Shown: positions 17,942 through 27,553, numbered from the stretch's first letter. The stretch is 64,000 nucleotides of DNA from Chryseobacterium soli (GCF_000737705.1 NZ_JPRH01000008.1:62001-126000); one strand, 5' to 3'. Notes: generated by a model not told the origin, from the letters alone. A program made the numbers and translations.

Positions 17942-18976
17942 TTAATCGGCTGTTTTGTTGGCCAGCTGTCCGCAGGCAGCATCAATGTCTCCCCCACGGC
18001 TTTTTCTGATCATCACGGTAACTCCTGCATTTTCAAGCTGACGAACATAATTCTCCTCCGCCTGTTTGTTGCATTTGTCATATTTTCCGTCTCCAATCGG
18101 ATTGTATTGGATAAGATTCACTTTGGAAGGAACCTGCTTACAATATCTGATGAGTGCTTTAATATCCTCGTCTCCGTCATTAATGCCTTTCCAGACACAA
18201 TATTCGAAAGTAATCACAGAATTGGTTTTCTTGTACCAATACTGAAGGGCCTCCATAATATCAGTTAATGGGAATTTATCAGAAAACGGCATGATTTCAT
18301 TCCGTTTTACTTCTATGGCAGAGTGCAGTGATAATGCTAATTTCACCCGCAGATCGTCGTCTGCAAGCATTTTGATCATTTTCGGAATTCCGGATGTAGA
18401 AACGGTAATTCTTCTGGGTGACATGCCCAGACCTTCAGGCTGAGTAATCTTCCTGATGGATTCCACTACATTTTTGTAGTTCATCATTGGTTCTCCCATT
18501 CCCATAAAAACAATATTGGAAAGAGGTCTTTCAAAGTACATTTTACTTTGGCTGTCAATAAGAGCCACCTGATCTACGATTTCGGCAACTTCAAGATTTC
18601 GCATTCTTTTCAGTCGTGCGGTTGCGCAGAATTCGCAGTTTAATGAACATCCTACCTGTGAAGAAACGCAGGCTGTAGTTCTTGTTTCTGTTGGAATAAG
18701 AACAGATTCCACCATCAGTCCGTCGTGAAGCTTCACTCCGTTTTTGATCGTTCCGTCTGAACTTCTCTGAAGCAGATCTACAGAAACAGGGTTAATCGTA
18801 TATTCTTCGGAAATTCTTTCACGAAGCGATTTTGAAAGATTCGTCATTTCCTCAATCGAATGGAGATTTTTACTCCACAGCCAGTCATAGACCTGTTTCG
18901 CACGAAACGGCTTTTCTCCCAGGGTCAGAAAATAGTCTTTAAGCTGGTCTAATGATAAAGTACGGATATCCTTCAT
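17942..18976 (-). CDS. rlmN: 23S rRNA (adenine-2503-C2)-methyltransferase RlmN
   Basis: 344-residue radical SAM methyltransferase. The iron-sulfur cluster motif is CSLNCEFC, and the C-terminal RKSRGGDIDAACGQL holds the conserved methyl-carrying Cys. Other RlmN hallmarks: FRAKQVYDWLW near the N-terminus, ESVLIPTETRTTACVSSQVG, NIVFMGMGEPMMNY and NLIQYNPIGDG. It methylates A2503 of 23S rRNA and A37 of some tRNAs. Its ATG is 94 bases downstream of the queA stop codon, with a palindromic repeat between. Confidence 0.96.
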   Translation of the reverse strand: MKDIRTLSLDQLKDYFLTLGEKPFRAKQVYDWLWSKNLHSIEEMTNLSKSLRERISEEYTINPVSVDLLQRSSDGTIKNGVKLHDGLMVESVLIPTETRTTACVSSQVGCSLNCEFCATARLKRMRNLEVAEIVDQVALIDSQSKMYFERPLSNIVFMGMGEPMMNYKNVVESIRKITQPEGLGMSPRRITVSTSGIPKMIKMLADDDLRVKLALSLHSAIEVKRNEIMPFSDKFPLTDIMEALQYWYKKTNSVITFEYCVWKGINDGDEDIKALIRYCKQVPSKVNLIQYNPIGDGKYDKCNKQAEENYVRQLENAGVTVMIRKSRGGDIDAACGQLANKTAD

Positions 18977-18981
18977 TTTGT

Positions 18982-19055
18982 TGTAAAATGTATCATGTAA
19001 AATGTATAGAGTAACGCTTGCATGTATCTCTACATTTTACTCTGTACATTTTACA
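18982..19055. repeat. Imperfect palindromic intergenic repeat between queA and rlmN
   Basis: The gap contains repeated TGTAAAATGTA units in one half and their complement TACATTTTACA in the other, forming an imperfect inverted repeat with arms of about 28 bases (18982-19010 against 19028-19055) around a ~16-base loop. It would fold into a long hairpin in a queA-rlmN transcript. No coding potential seen. Confidence 0.7.
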
Positions 19056-19070
19056 TTAATACAATAATTT

Positions 19071-20120
19071 TTATAAAATTAACATTGCGTCACCGTAAGA
19101 ATAGAATTTATACTTTTCTTTTACGGCTTCTTCATAAGCATGCATTACGAATTCTCTTCCTGCAAATGCAGCAATCATCATCAATAATGTAGATTTAGGA
19201 GTGTGGAAATTGGTAATCATTGAGTTCGCAACTCCAAAGTCGTGAGGCGGATAAATAAATTTATTCGTCCATCCGTTGAATGCAGAAATCTTTTTGTTTG
19301 AAGAAACAGAAGTTTCCAATGCTCTCATCGTAGTTGTACCTACTGCACAAACTCTTCTGTGCTCGTCTACTGCTTTATTGATGATATCAGCATTTTTCTC
19401 ATCGATGATGATTTCCTCTGATTCCATTTTGTGCTTAGAAAGATCTTCCACTTCGATCGGGTTGAATGTTCCCAATCCTACGTGAAGGGTAACTTCAGCA
19501 AAATCAATTCCTTTGATCTCTAATCTCTTCATCAAATGTTTTGAGAAGTGAAGTCCTGCTGTAGGTGCTGCTACGGCGCCTTCTATTTTAGCATAGATGG
19601 TTTGGTATCTTTCAGCATCTTCAGGTTCAACAGCTCTTTTGATGTATTTTGGAAGCGGAGTTTCTCCCAATTCTTTTAATTTGGATCTGAATTCTTCATA
19701 AGAACCGTCGAATAAAAATCTTAGGGTTCTTCCTCTTGAAGTCGTATTGTCGATCACTTCAGCTACCAAAGATTCATCTTCAGTAAAGAATAATTTATTT
19801 CCAATTCTGATTTTTCTTGCCGGATCCACAAGAACGTCCCAAACACGGGTTTCTTTATCAAGCTCTCTTAAAAGGAAAACTTCGATTTTAGCGCCTGTTT
19901 TTTCTTTGTTTCCATACAAACGTGCAGGAAAAACTTTAGTATTGTTGAAAATGAATAGATCTTTCTCATCGAAATAATCAACAACATCTTTAAACAGTTT
20001 GTGCTCAATGGTTTCAGTTTTTCTGTCCAGAACCATTAATCTAGCTTCATCTCTGTGTTCTGATGGGTGTTCTGCCAATAGTTCCTCAGGAAGGTCGAAA
20101 TTAAAATCGGATGTCTTCAT
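19071..20120 (-). CDS. queA: S-adenosylmethionine:tRNA ribosyltransferase-isomerase QueA
   Basis: 349 residues, the full family length. Hallmarks: [20 protein letters not shown] at the N-terminus, [50 protein letters not shown], and the C-terminal [18 protein letters not shown]. It transfers the ribosyl part of SAM to preQ1 in tRNA, the penultimate step of queuosine formation. It has a good promoter upstream (20176-20207, minus strand) and is followed by rlmN, another tRNA/rRNA-modifying enzyme. Confidence 0.97.
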   Translation of the reverse strand: MKTSDFNFDLPEELLAEHPSEHRDEARLMVLDRKTETIEHKLFKDVVDYFDEKDLFIFNNTKVFPARLYGNKEKTGAKIEVFLLRELDKETRVWDVLVDPARKIRIGNKLFFTEDESLVAEVIDNTTSRGRTLRFLFDGSYEEFRSKLKELGETPLPKYIKRAVEPEDAERYQTIYAKIEGAVAAPTAGLHFSKHLMKRLEIKGIDFAEVTLHVGLGTFNPIEVEDLSKHKMESEEIIIDEKNADIINKAVDEHRRVCAVGTTTMRALETSVSSNKKISAFNGWTNKFIYPPHDFGVANSMITNFHTPKSTLLMMIAAFAGREFVMHAYEEAVKEKYKFYSYGDAMLIL

Positions 20121-20148
20121 TTTTTTAAATTACGGTTTAAAAATTATT

Positions 20149-20207
20149 AAAATTACAAGTGTAATTTTCGGAATGCAAATATACGACATTGAATACCCCT
20201 TTGTCAA
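20149..20207 (-). promoter_or_regulatory. queA promoter with 20-bp palindrome at the start of the leader
   Basis: On the minus strand a TTG (20205-20207) is followed after 21 bases by TATATTTG (20176-20183), an exact TAnnTTTG box. About 7 bases further, where transcription should begin, lies a perfect inverted repeat with 9-base arms (AAAATTACA and TGTAATTTT, 20149-20168). It could be an operator or a 5'-end hairpin of the mRNA. Confidence 0.6.
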
Positions 20208-20314
20208 GCTTTATTTAACAAAGATGTCAAATCAATTAATTTTTTAATTATTTTATATCCAAAAAGTAGTACTTTCACTGGGCAAAATGGCTATAATAAT
20301 TTAAAAACGTCTCC

Positions 20315-21388
20315 ATGAAAAATATATTGGCAGGTCTGTTATTATTAATGATCAATACCGCTCATTCTCAGCTCCAAAAAGCGGAGGAAGTCATTAACTC
20401 CAGTGTGAAAAATGACAACTTCAACGGCTCGGTATTACTGGCTAAAGACGGTCATATTGAACTACTGACCTACAAAGGGTTAGCCAATAGGCCTTATGCT
20501 ATTCCTTATTCTGAGGAGACCCGGTTTCATATTTTTTCGCTTACGAAAACTTTTACAGCCGTACTGATCATGCAATTGTATGAAAAAGGGAAAATAAATC
20601 TGGATGCGCCCTTTTCGACCTATTATCCTGAATATAAAGGTGAGGCCGGAAAAAAGGCTACGATTAGGAATTTGCTCACTTACAGCAGCGGAAGGATGCA
20701 TAAAGACATCAGCTCACCAGAACTTATTCATCAGGCTTATGATAATACAATCTGGAATTTGGATGATTTTATCACCACCTTCTTATCTGAAAAGTTAATC
20801 GATAAACCGGGGACGAAATTCAGTTACAATAACGGAGATTATATCATTTTAGGCAAAATTATTGAAAAAATATATGGCAAACCCTTTGAGGAAGTCCTGA
20901 AGGAACAAATTCTGACTCCTTTGAATATGCACAACACCGGATTTTTACATCATGATGACATCATCAAAAATTTGGATGAAGGTTATACCGCAAGTGATAC
21001 TGATGCTTTTGCCCTTCATATGCCGACCAATACATATATTGATAATCTTTACTCAGCCGGAGCTATGTATTCCACACCTAAGGATCTTCTGGCTTTTGAT
21101 CAGGCGATATTCAACCATACTTTGTTTAAGAAAGCAACCTTAGATACCATGCTTACGTCCTATAAAGAACTGGGAGATACGGCATTCAGTTTTTGGGTGT
21201 ATCCTAAAAAATTCGGTTCTGTGAATACGGTATTTGCCGAACGCCAGGGAGAAGGATACGGACACAGTGCTAACTGGGTGCATCTGGTGGATAAACATAT
21301 TTCACTGTTTATTTTGTCGAACACGAAAGATATTAAGTATCTGAATAAGATGCGGGAAAAGATACTTACAGCTTACTATGGGCAGTAA
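20315..21388 (+). CDS. Exported serine hydrolase of the beta-lactamase/penicillin-binding fold
   Basis: 357 residues with a signal peptide ending near INTAHSQ. Active-site elements of the class C beta-lactamase-like family: SLTK (Ser-x-x-Lys) in FHIFSLTKTFTAVLIMQLYE, the Tyr-Asn-Asn motif in FSYNNGDYIILGKIIEK, and GYGHSANW in place of the third KTG-type box. Likely an esterase, D-aminopeptidase or peptidoglycan-related hydrolase rather than a resistance enzyme, since no KTG is seen. A 13-base palindrome (AAAGTA-G-TACTTT, 20263-20275) lies in its promoter region. Confidence 0.85.
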   Translation: MKNILAGLLLLMINTAHSQLQKAEEVINSSVKNDNFNGSVLLAKDGHIELLTYKGLANRPYAIPYSEETRFHIFSLTKTFTAVLIMQLYEKGKINLDAPFSTYYPEYKGEAGKKATIRNLLTYSSGRMHKDISSPELIHQAYDNTIWNLDDFITTFLSEKLIDKPGTKFSYNNGDYIILGKIIEKIYGKPFEEVLKEQILTPLNMHNTGFLHHDDIIKNLDEGYTASDTDAFALHMPTNTYIDNLYSAGAMYSTPKDLLAFDQAIFNHTLFKKATLDTMLTSYKELGDTAFSFWVYPKKFGSVNTVFAERQGEGYGHSANWVHLVDKHISLFILSNTKDIKYLNKMREKILTAYYGQ

Positions 21389-21393
21389 TCTGT

Positions 21394-21885
21394 TCACTTA
21401 ATAAACTCCAGGATCTTTTTCCATTCTTCATATTTCTTTTCAAACGGAATGGTATGAAGCGGACTTGTTGACGGCAATAGCATAACAGGAAGTTTATAAT
21501 TTTTTCCTAAGATTTTCTGCAGGTTTTTATAGGATTTCCCTCCATTACAGAAGATAGCTTTCACGTTGGGATAGTTTTCTAGAAGCTCTGCAATCTGATT
21601 GGCTTCTTCATTTCTGATCTCGGAATCCAGGCTCCCCCTTCGCTCACAGGAATCGATAACGTCCCAAACGGCAATATAATTCCTTTTCAGAGTATTGATT
21701 CTTTCTGCATAATCTTCCGTGAATTTTTCATTGAATAATTCGAATATAATTTTCCAGAATTTATTTTGCGGATGAGCATAATACTGCTGCTTTTCCAAAG
21801 ATTTTACTCCCGGAATAGATCCCAGAATGACAATTTGAGACTGTTCATCAATAAGAGGTGGAAATGAGGAAATTCTGTTTTGCAT
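21394..21885 (-). CDS. DNA-deoxyinosine glycosylase (uracil-DNA glycosylase superfamily, family 6-like)
   Basis: 163 residues. The first motif LGSIPGVKSLEKQQYYAHPQ, followed by NKFWKIIF, and the C-terminal LLPSTSPLHT match the hypoxanthine-DNA glycosylase branch of the UDG superfamily; AVWDVIDSCERRGSLDSEIR lies between. It should excise hypoxanthine arising from adenine deamination. Cytoplasmic, single gene, convergent with the serine hydrolase gene whose stop is 5 bases away. Confidence 0.85.
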   Translation of the reverse strand: MQNRISSFPPLIDEQSQIVILGSIPGVKSLEKQQYYAHPQNKFWKIIFELFNEKFTEDYAERINTLKRNYIAVWDVIDSCERRGSLDSEIRNEEANQIAELLENYPNVKAIFCNGGKSYKNLQKILGKNYKLPVMLLPSTSPLHTIPFEKKYEEWKKILEFIK

Positions 21886-21983
21886 TGTTCAAATATATTG
21901 ATTTTGGGTTTGATCAAAATATGAGTTATATTTTAAATGAGTTAAAACCCATTTTTATTGAATATCAAAAAATATGACATACA

Positions 21984-22007
21984 AAAAGCGGGCTAAAGCC
22001 CGCTTTC
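21984..22007 (-). terminator. Intrinsic terminator of the S9 peptidase gene
   Basis: Perfect GC-rich stem AAAGCGGGC / GCCCGCTTT with a TAAA loop; the minus strand continues with TTTTTG. It lies 52 bases beyond the S9 peptidase stop codon. Confidence 0.85.
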
Positions 22008-22058
22008 ATTGATTATCTCTCACATCATTATCATCAAATAATGATTGTTTTTTACTTC

Positions 22059-24053
22059 TTACAACGTTTCTTTCAACCAGTCAAAGAATTCTCTCTGCCA
22101 AACTAAACCGTTCTGCGGATGAAGAACCCAGTGGTTTTCGTTAGGGAAATATACTAATTTAGATTTTAAACCTCTCATTTTTGCAGCCTGGAAAGCTTCC
22201 TGTCCCTGCTCATACGGTACACGGAAGTCGATGCCTCCCTGAACGATCATAATGGGTTTATTCCATTTGTCAACAAAGTTGCTTGGGTTGAATTCCGTAT
22301 ATGCTTTTGGAAGCGGTTTTTCCCATGGAGAACCTAAATCCCAGTTGGCAAACCAAAGTTCTTCCGTCGTTAAATACCAGGATTTCATATCGAATAATCC
22401 ATCGTGTGCGATGAATGTTTTGAATCGGTTATCATGAATCCCAGCTAGCATAAAAACACTGTATCCTCCATAACTGGCTCCAACTGCTGCTACTCTATCA
22501 CCATCTACATAAGGCAAAGTTTTAGCATAATCTGTTGCTGCAAGATAGTCTTTCATCGGTTGTCCACCCCAGTCTCTGGAGATTTCTTCATTCCATTGAG
22601 TACCCCAGCCCGGCATTCCGCGACGGTTAGGTGCTACCACGATATATCCGTTGGCTGCCATAAGTGCAAAGTTCCATCTTACACTGAAAAACTGCGTCAA
22701 AGCAGACTGTGGGCCACCCTGGCAGTACACCAAAGTAGGATATTTTTTGTTCGGATCAAAGTTCGGTGGATAGTGGAACCAAACTCCCATTTCTTTACCG
22801 TCCGTTGTTTTTACCATTTTAAGCTCAGATTTACCTTGTGCTAATTTGGAATAAACATCTTTGTTAGGTTCTGTAACCTGCTTCATTTCTCCGTTCTTAA
22901 GATTAACAGAGAATATATCTGTAGCATGGTTAACATCGGTTCTTCCTACCAGTAATGAGCTTTTGTTATCTGCAAAGATCTCGTTGACATCAAAGTCTCC
23001 TTTTGTGATCTGCTGTACTTTAGAAGATTTGGAATCTAAAGAGAAAAGCTGTTTAGTTCCTTTGAAAGCAGCTGTAAAATAAATCGTTTTGGAATCTCCG
23101 CCCCAGAAAACATCTCCGGAAATGCTTTCGTCCCAGCCTTTTGTAAGGTTTTCAGTCTTTCCGGACTTCCAATCCATGATTTTTACATCATTTTTATCGG
23201 CCTCATATCCGTCTCTTGCCATACTCTGCCAAGCCAAAGATTTCCCATCCGGGCTGAATTTTGGATTAACGTCATAACCTTTGTTGGATTCTGTCAGGTT
23301 TTTAACCGTTCCAGACGCCAGGTCGTAGGCAAAAATATCAGTGTTTGTGCTTGTAGAATATTCTTTACCGCTTTTAGGTTTGGTAACGTATAAAAGTTGT
23401 GTTGAATCGGGTGACCAGATAAAATCTTCTGTTCCCCCGAAAGGTCTCTGTGGAGAATCCCATGTTTTACCCTCTAGCAAATCTTTTGCTCCGTCTACTT
23501 TATCTGAAGCATTCACCACAAATACATGGTTGTATTTACCTTCGTTATAATAATCCCAGTGTCTGTGGTTAAGATCGGTATATACCTGCGCAGTCGTTTT
23601 CGGAGTGTCGGCATATTTGTCTTTCCCCATTAGCTTTTCAACCAGAACCTGCTTGCTGAACGCAATTTTCTTTCCGTCCGGAGAAATGACAATATTGTCG
23701 GCTTCTCCAATGGTATAAAATTCAGTCCATGTTTTTCCATTGTCTTTTGAAAGATAGATGTTATCTCCTTCCTGAGCATAAATTCCGTTTTTGTCCCATT
23801 GAATAAGGGCTTTTTTACCGAAATCTATTTTGACAGACTGGTTATTAAGGACATTGAGAAAATAATTCTCATTTTTTGTTTTTTCTGTTTTTAAATCGAC
23901 CTGCCCAACTTTATAAATAAGTGAGGACTGATCCGGCGAAACTGCCTGTACGCCTACTTTTTTCAAAGTCCAAAGAATCTCAGGCGTCATTAATTGTTGT
24001 GCATTCATTAAAAGCGGAGCTGCCAAAGCCAGCAGACTGTACTTAAGTTTCAT
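22059..24053 (-). CDS. Exported S9-family prolyl oligopeptidase-type peptidase
   Basis: 664 residues with a signal peptide (MKLKYSLLALAAPLLMNAQ). The first ~400 residues form a TolB-like beta-propeller (repeats such as SPDGKKIAFSKQ, SPDSTQLLYVTK, SPDGKSLAWQSM). The C-terminal alpha/beta hydrolase carries the triad: nucleophile Ser in GASYGGYSVFML, Asp in GGIDFRVPYEQG and His in NENHWVLHP. It should remove dipeptides or cut short peptides in the periplasm, in line with proteolytic nutrition. The promoter box TAACTTTG (minus strand, 24080-24087) lies just upstream. Confidence 0.92.
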   Translation of the reverse strand: MKLKYSLLALAAPLLMNAQQLMTPEILWTLKKVGVQAVSPDQSSLIYKVGQVDLKTEKTKNENYFLNVLNNQSVKIDFGKKALIQWDKNGIYAQEGDNIYLSKDNGKTWTEFYTIGEADNIVISPDGKKIAFSKQVLVEKLMGKDKYADTPKTTAQVYTDLNHRHWDYYNEGKYNHVFVVNASDKVDGAKDLLEGKTWDSPQRPFGGTEDFIWSPDSTQLLYVTKPKSGKEYSTSTNTDIFAYDLASGTVKNLTESNKGYDVNPKFSPDGKSLAWQSMARDGYEADKNDVKIMDWKSGKTENLTKGWDESISGDVFWGGDSKTIYFTAAFKGTKQLFSLDSKSSKVQQITKGDFDVNEIFADNKSSLLVGRTDVNHATDIFSVNLKNGEMKQVTEPNKDVYSKLAQGKSELKMVKTTDGKEMGVWFHYPPNFDPNKKYPTLVYCQGGPQSALTQFFSVRWNFALMAANGYIVVAPNRRGMPGWGTQWNEEISRDWGGQPMKDYLAATDYAKTLPYVDGDRVAAVGASYGGYSVFMLAGIHDNRFKTFIAHDGLFDMKSWYLTTEELWFANWDLGSPWEKPLPKAYTEFNPSNFVDKWNKPIMIVQGGIDFRVPYEQGQEAFQAAKMRGLKSKLVYFPNENHWVLHPQNGLVWQREFFDWLKETL

Positions 24054-24303
24054 AAATTCCTATTTAATTCAAAGATTGCCAAAGTTAATATTTAAAATAA
24101 AAAGGAACGATATAATTAACATTTAGTTTACCGGAATCCAAAAGATTTTATTTTGAATCCCTGAATGTATAATCTGGTTTTTAAACACTTTAGGTATTAT
24201 TAAGTTATATACATCCTTTACAAGTAGGCCATATAAGTTTTTTAAAATCTACAATTTAATTAAAGTTGGTTATCTATTTTAATTAAAAGTATGAAGTATA
24301 TTC
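24054..24303. other. Intergenic region: S9 peptidase promoter, otherwise nothing recognised
   Basis: The stretch holds the minus-strand -7 box TAACTTTG at 24080-24087, 27 bases before the S9 peptidase ATG. The rest is AT-rich with no open frame, repeat or RNA gene that I can support. Confidence 0.5.
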
Positions 24304-24337
24304 ATAAAAAAATCCGCCAATATAGCATTGACGGATT
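24304..24337 (-). terminator. Intrinsic terminator of the 4-TMS holin-like gene
   Basis: Stem with 11-base arms (24311-24321 and 24327-24337, AATCCG... with one G-U on the minus strand), followed on the minus strand by TTTTTTT, 24 bases after the stop codon at 24361. Confidence 0.85.
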
Positions 24338-24360
24338 ATTATGTGTGATCATTTTATTTG

Positions 24361-24705
24361 TTAATCTCCATCTGAGAATAAAGAATTGGCGAGAGAAGTA
24401 AATATTGACAGCAGTACACTGAAGATCAATGCCCACCAGAAACCATCTACTACCATACTGTCGATGAAGTAATCAGCGATCAGGATAATGACTGCATTAA
24501 TCACCAAAGCGAATAATCCTAACGTAATAATCGTAAGTGGTAATCCTAAAAGGCCTAAAACAGGCTTTACAATCAGGTTTAAAACTCCCAGGACAATCGC
24601 GAAGATAATCGCTGTTGAAAATCCTTCAAAATGTACTCCGGGCAAAATTTTCGTTAAAAGATACGCAACTATTGCGGTTACGAACAATCGGATAATTAAG
24701 TTCAT
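24361..24705 (-). CDS. Small four-helix membrane protein, phage-holin-like (4TMS) family
   Basis: 114 residues, almost entirely hydrophobic, with four helices: LFVTAIVAYLLTKILPGV, AIIFAIVLGVLNLIVKPVL, LPLTIITLGLFALVINAVII and WWALIFSVLLSIFTSLA. The motif NLIVKPVLGLLGLPLTIITL is characteristic of the chromosomal phage-holin/4TMS family (YvlD-like), which has no established lytic function in bacteria. Monocistronic with its own terminator. Confidence 0.85.
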   Translation of the reverse strand: MNLIIRLFVTAIVAYLLTKILPGVHFEGFSTAIIFAIVLGVLNLIVKPVLGLLGLPLTIITLGLFALVINAVIILIADYFIDSMVVDGFWWALIFSVLLSIFTSLANSLFSDGD

Positions 24706-24949
24706 ATTATTATTTTTTAATGTTTATAGGGGCTACTGAGCAAAAGGTATTCCATTCAGGATAAATAAACAGCTTATAACAACTCTAATATAAGGATTTT
24801 TTGAACCTGAATCGTAAAACTGCAACTATATATTTTTGGTTGTTAAAAACTTAAAAAATCCTGAAACAATCTTTATGATGTGTTGGGATTCAGAGAAATT
24901 TCTCGCTTTTTGCCATTTTGCAGCACGACAAAGCTTCTTGCTGTCTTTC

Positions 24950-25372
24950 CTATTTGATCTTCATCATCGTAACCAAAGAAGTCGCAACGTGGCTTTCTGC
25001 ACTGCTGTTTTCATTAACAACATAAATTTCGGTTCTGATTACGCTGATCTTCGAACCGCCTTTCACAACGTACGATTTCGAAATCAAAGCATCTCCCATG
25101 GCTGGGCGCAGGTAATTAACTTTCAACTCTACGGTGACTACATAACAGTCCTGTTCGTAATGACTTACCGCAGCATATCCTGAGGAAACGTCCACCAATG
25201 AAGCAATCATAGCACCATTGAACATTCCTGCTTTTCGGGTCATCATTTCCATTTTGGGAATCTTGATGGACACAAAATCAGTTTCTACTTCCAGCAGCTC
25301 TGCGCTGTAGAATTTCAGGGTTTCTGAACGGTTGAAGCTGTCGGTGATGAGTTGTTTTTTTTCTGGCGTCAT
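24950..25372 (-). CDS. Hotdog-fold acyl-CoA thioesterase, PaaI-like
   Basis: 140 residues with the hotdog pattern: GMFNGAMIASLVDVSSGYAA (substrate/active-site helix, Asn-Gly with downstream Asp), VVTVELKVNYLRPAMGDALI and SVIRTEIYVVNENSSAESHV. It should hydrolyse small or aromatic acyl-CoA esters. Its start is 63 bases after the topB stop codon on the same strand, so it may be transcribed with topB, but no functional link is obvious. Confidence 0.82.
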   Translation of the reverse strand: MTPEKKQLITDSFNRSETLKFYSAELLEVETDFVSIKIPKMEMMTRKAGMFNGAMIASLVDVSSGYAAVSHYEQDCYVVTVELKVNYLRPAMGDALISKSYVVKGGSKISVIRTEIYVVNENSSAESHVATSLVTMMKIK

Positions 25373-25435
25373 TTTTTATTTACTGTACATTTAATTGAGT
25401 ACAAATTACATAAATATTTTTCAATGTCGTAACCA

Positions 25436-27553
25436 TTAAGTAAGCTGAACCTGGAAATCATCTGACAATAATAAAACACCTTCTGTCAAGCCGTCAGCAT
25501 GGGTGCTGAATCCTTTTAATTTTGAAGTTTTACTCTTTAAAATAAGGTCTAACAATTGTTTTTCAGAAAGTTTTTTACCAAAGATCTCAAAGGATATTTT
25601 AAATCCGCAGTTTTTGAAATCGGAACATCCTACTGCCGTTTTGCCTTTAATCAGGTTATTTTCTTTACATTTCGGGCACTTGGTTTCTTCCCAGGATTGA
25701 AGTTCCTTTTTGGGAGTAGGTTCTCTTTTTTTCTTTTCCACTACTTTTTCTTCCTCCTGTAGCATAATCACTTTTCCTTTTCCATCGACCACTTTCTTAG
25801 TGAGTTCTGTTACCATCTGAATCAATTCTTCTTTAAACTGATTGGCTTCATATTCACCGCTTTCAATTTTACGAAGTTTTAATTCCCATTCTCCTGTTAA
25901 TTCAGGGCTCTTCAACAATTCGTCTTCAATGGTATCGATCAGTTGAATCCCGGTTTGCGTGGCAATCAGGTTTTTTCTTTTCTTTTCGATGTATTGGCGT
26001 TTGAAAAGGGTTTCAATGATGTTCGCACGGGTTGAAGGTCTTCCAATCCCGTTATTTTTCAGCATTTCGCGAAGTTCTTCATCGTCTACCTGTTTTCCGG
26101 CAGTTTCCATCGCCCGCAGAAGGGTTGCTTCCGTATATGGTTTCGGTGGCGTAGTTTTTCCTTGGTGGATCATCGGATCATGAGGACCTGTTTCACCAGC
26201 AGTAAATTCAGGAATGGTCTGTTCTTCTTCTTTGTCTTTATCTTTTTCGGAAGGTTCCTTGGCATCTTTTGCATACACCGCTCTCCATCCCGGTTCGAGA
26301 ATCTGTCTTCCGCTGGTTTTGAAAGGGATGGTTCCTACTTTTCCCTCCACCAGTGTATTTGAAATTTTACATTCCGGATAGAAAACGGAAATAAAACGTT
26401 TCGCTACCAGATCATAGATCAGTTTTTCTTCCCGGCTTAAATTCTGTGAAGGTGGAACTTCTGTCGGAATAATCGCATGGTGATCGGTTACTTTCGCATC
26501 ATCAAAAACAGTTTTCGATTTGGGAATCGGCTGCTCCAGCAAGGGAGCAATTAAGTCCTGGTAGAAATGCATTTTTCTCAGAATGCCATCAATTTTCGGA
26601 TAAAGGCTTTCTGATAAATAAGTGGTATCCACACGCGGATAGGTAACATGCTTTTTCTCGTACAGACTCTGGATATATTTCAGGGTACTGTCTGCAGAAT
26701 ACCCGTATTTTTTATTGGCTTCCACCTGAAGTCCGGTCAGGTCAAAAAGTCTTGGATTTTTCTCTTTTCCTTCTTTAATTTCAAAGGAAACAATCTCAAA
26801 AGGATTTACTTTAAGATATTCCAGCCCTTTTTCTGCGCGGTCTAAGGTTTTTAAACGGTCGATGGCTGCATTGAAAATAACGTCCCGGTATTTGGTCTTC
26901 AGTTCCCAATATTCTTCGGTGGTAAAGGCATCAATCTCTTTCTGACGCTGAACCAGCATTGCTAACGTCGGAGTTTGCACTCTTCCGATAGAAAGAACGA
27001 CTTTATTCCCGCCAAATTTTTTGGTAAAAAGCCGGGTCGCATTAATCCCCAATAACCAGTCTCCTATTGCTCTTGCATTTCCTGCAAGATAGAGATTCTT
27101 GTAATCTTCGGCCGGTTTTAAGTTTTCAAAACCTTCTTTAATCGCTTCTTCGGTAAGGGAAGAAATCCATAACCGCTGAATGGGTTTGTTGCATTTTGCT
27201 TTCTGCAATACCCAACGCTGAATGAGTTCTCCCTCCTGCCCGGCATCCCCGCAATTGATCACCTCATCACATTCTTCCACCAATCTTTCAATGACTTTAA
27301 ACTGATTTTCAACGCCTTTGTTCGGAATTAATTTGATTCCGAAATTATTGGGAATAATGGGCAGTAAAAATAAGTTCCAGGATTTGAACTGAGGCCCGTA
27401 ATCATGGGGTTCTTTCAGTGTACAAAGGTGTCCGAACGTCCAAGTCACACAATAGCCGTTTCCTTCCATATAGCCCTGTTTAGGCGTAGTTGCGCCCAAT
27501 ACTTTGGCGATATCTCTGGCAACACTGGGTTTTTCGGCAATACAAAGCTTCAT
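25436..27553 (-). CDS. topB: DNA topoisomerase III
   Basis: 705-residue type IA topoisomerase. Visible elements: CIAEKPSVARDIAKVLG and the TOPRIM acidic motif GDAGQEGELI (D-A-G form as in TopB-like enzymes), SIGRVQTPTLAMLVQRQ, the active-site Tyr in VTYPRVDTTYLSE, and DHHAIIPTEVPP. After the catalytic core comes a lysine/glutamate-rich linker (KVVEKKKREPTPKKE) and a C-terminal zinc-ribbon-like domain with CPKC...C...C. It relaxes negative supercoils and decatenates DNA. In other genomes second TopB copies travel on mobile elements, but no conjugation or integrase gene is nearby. Confidence 0.93.
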   Translation of the reverse strand: MKLCIAEKPSVARDIAKVLGATTPKQGYMEGNGYCVTWTFGHLCTLKEPHDYGPQFKSWNLFLLPIIPNNFGIKLIPNKGVENQFKVIERLVEECDEVINCGDAGQEGELIQRWVLQKAKCNKPIQRLWISSLTEEAIKEGFENLKPAEDYKNLYLAGNARAIGDWLLGINATRLFTKKFGGNKVVLSIGRVQTPTLAMLVQRQKEIDAFTTEEYWELKTKYRDVIFNAAIDRLKTLDRAEKGLEYLKVNPFEIVSFEIKEGKEKNPRLFDLTGLQVEANKKYGYSADSTLKYIQSLYEKKHVTYPRVDTTYLSESLYPKIDGILRKMHFYQDLIAPLLEQPIPKSKTVFDDAKVTDHHAIIPTEVPPSQNLSREEKLIYDLVAKRFISVFYPECKISNTLVEGKVGTIPFKTSGRQILEPGWRAVYAKDAKEPSEKDKDKEEEQTIPEFTAGETGPHDPMIHQGKTTPPKPYTEATLLRAMETAGKQVDDEELREMLKNNGIGRPSTRANIIETLFKRQYIEKKRKNLIATQTGIQLIDTIEDELLKSPELTGEWELKLRKIESGEYEANQFKEELIQMVTELTKKVVDGKGKVIMLQEEEKVVEKKKREPTPKKELQSWEETKCPKCKENNLIKGKTAVGCSDFKNCGFKISFEIFGKKLSEKQLLDLILKSKTSKLKGFSTHADGLTEGVLLLSDDFQVQLT

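Noticed and set aside
20315..21388. Beta-lactamase resistance gene
   Set aside because: The SxxK and YNN motifs fit the broad serine hydrolase family, but no KTG motif is present and the length and context suit a peptidase or esterase.
24361..24705. Prophage remnant because of the holin-like name
   Set aside because: This four-helix family is a common chromosomal protein; no phage structural, integrase or lysis genes are nearby.
25436..27553. Integrative conjugative element signalled by TopB
   Set aside because: No relaxase, Tra, integrase or attachment repeats in the surrounding 20 kb; the composition is like the chromosome.
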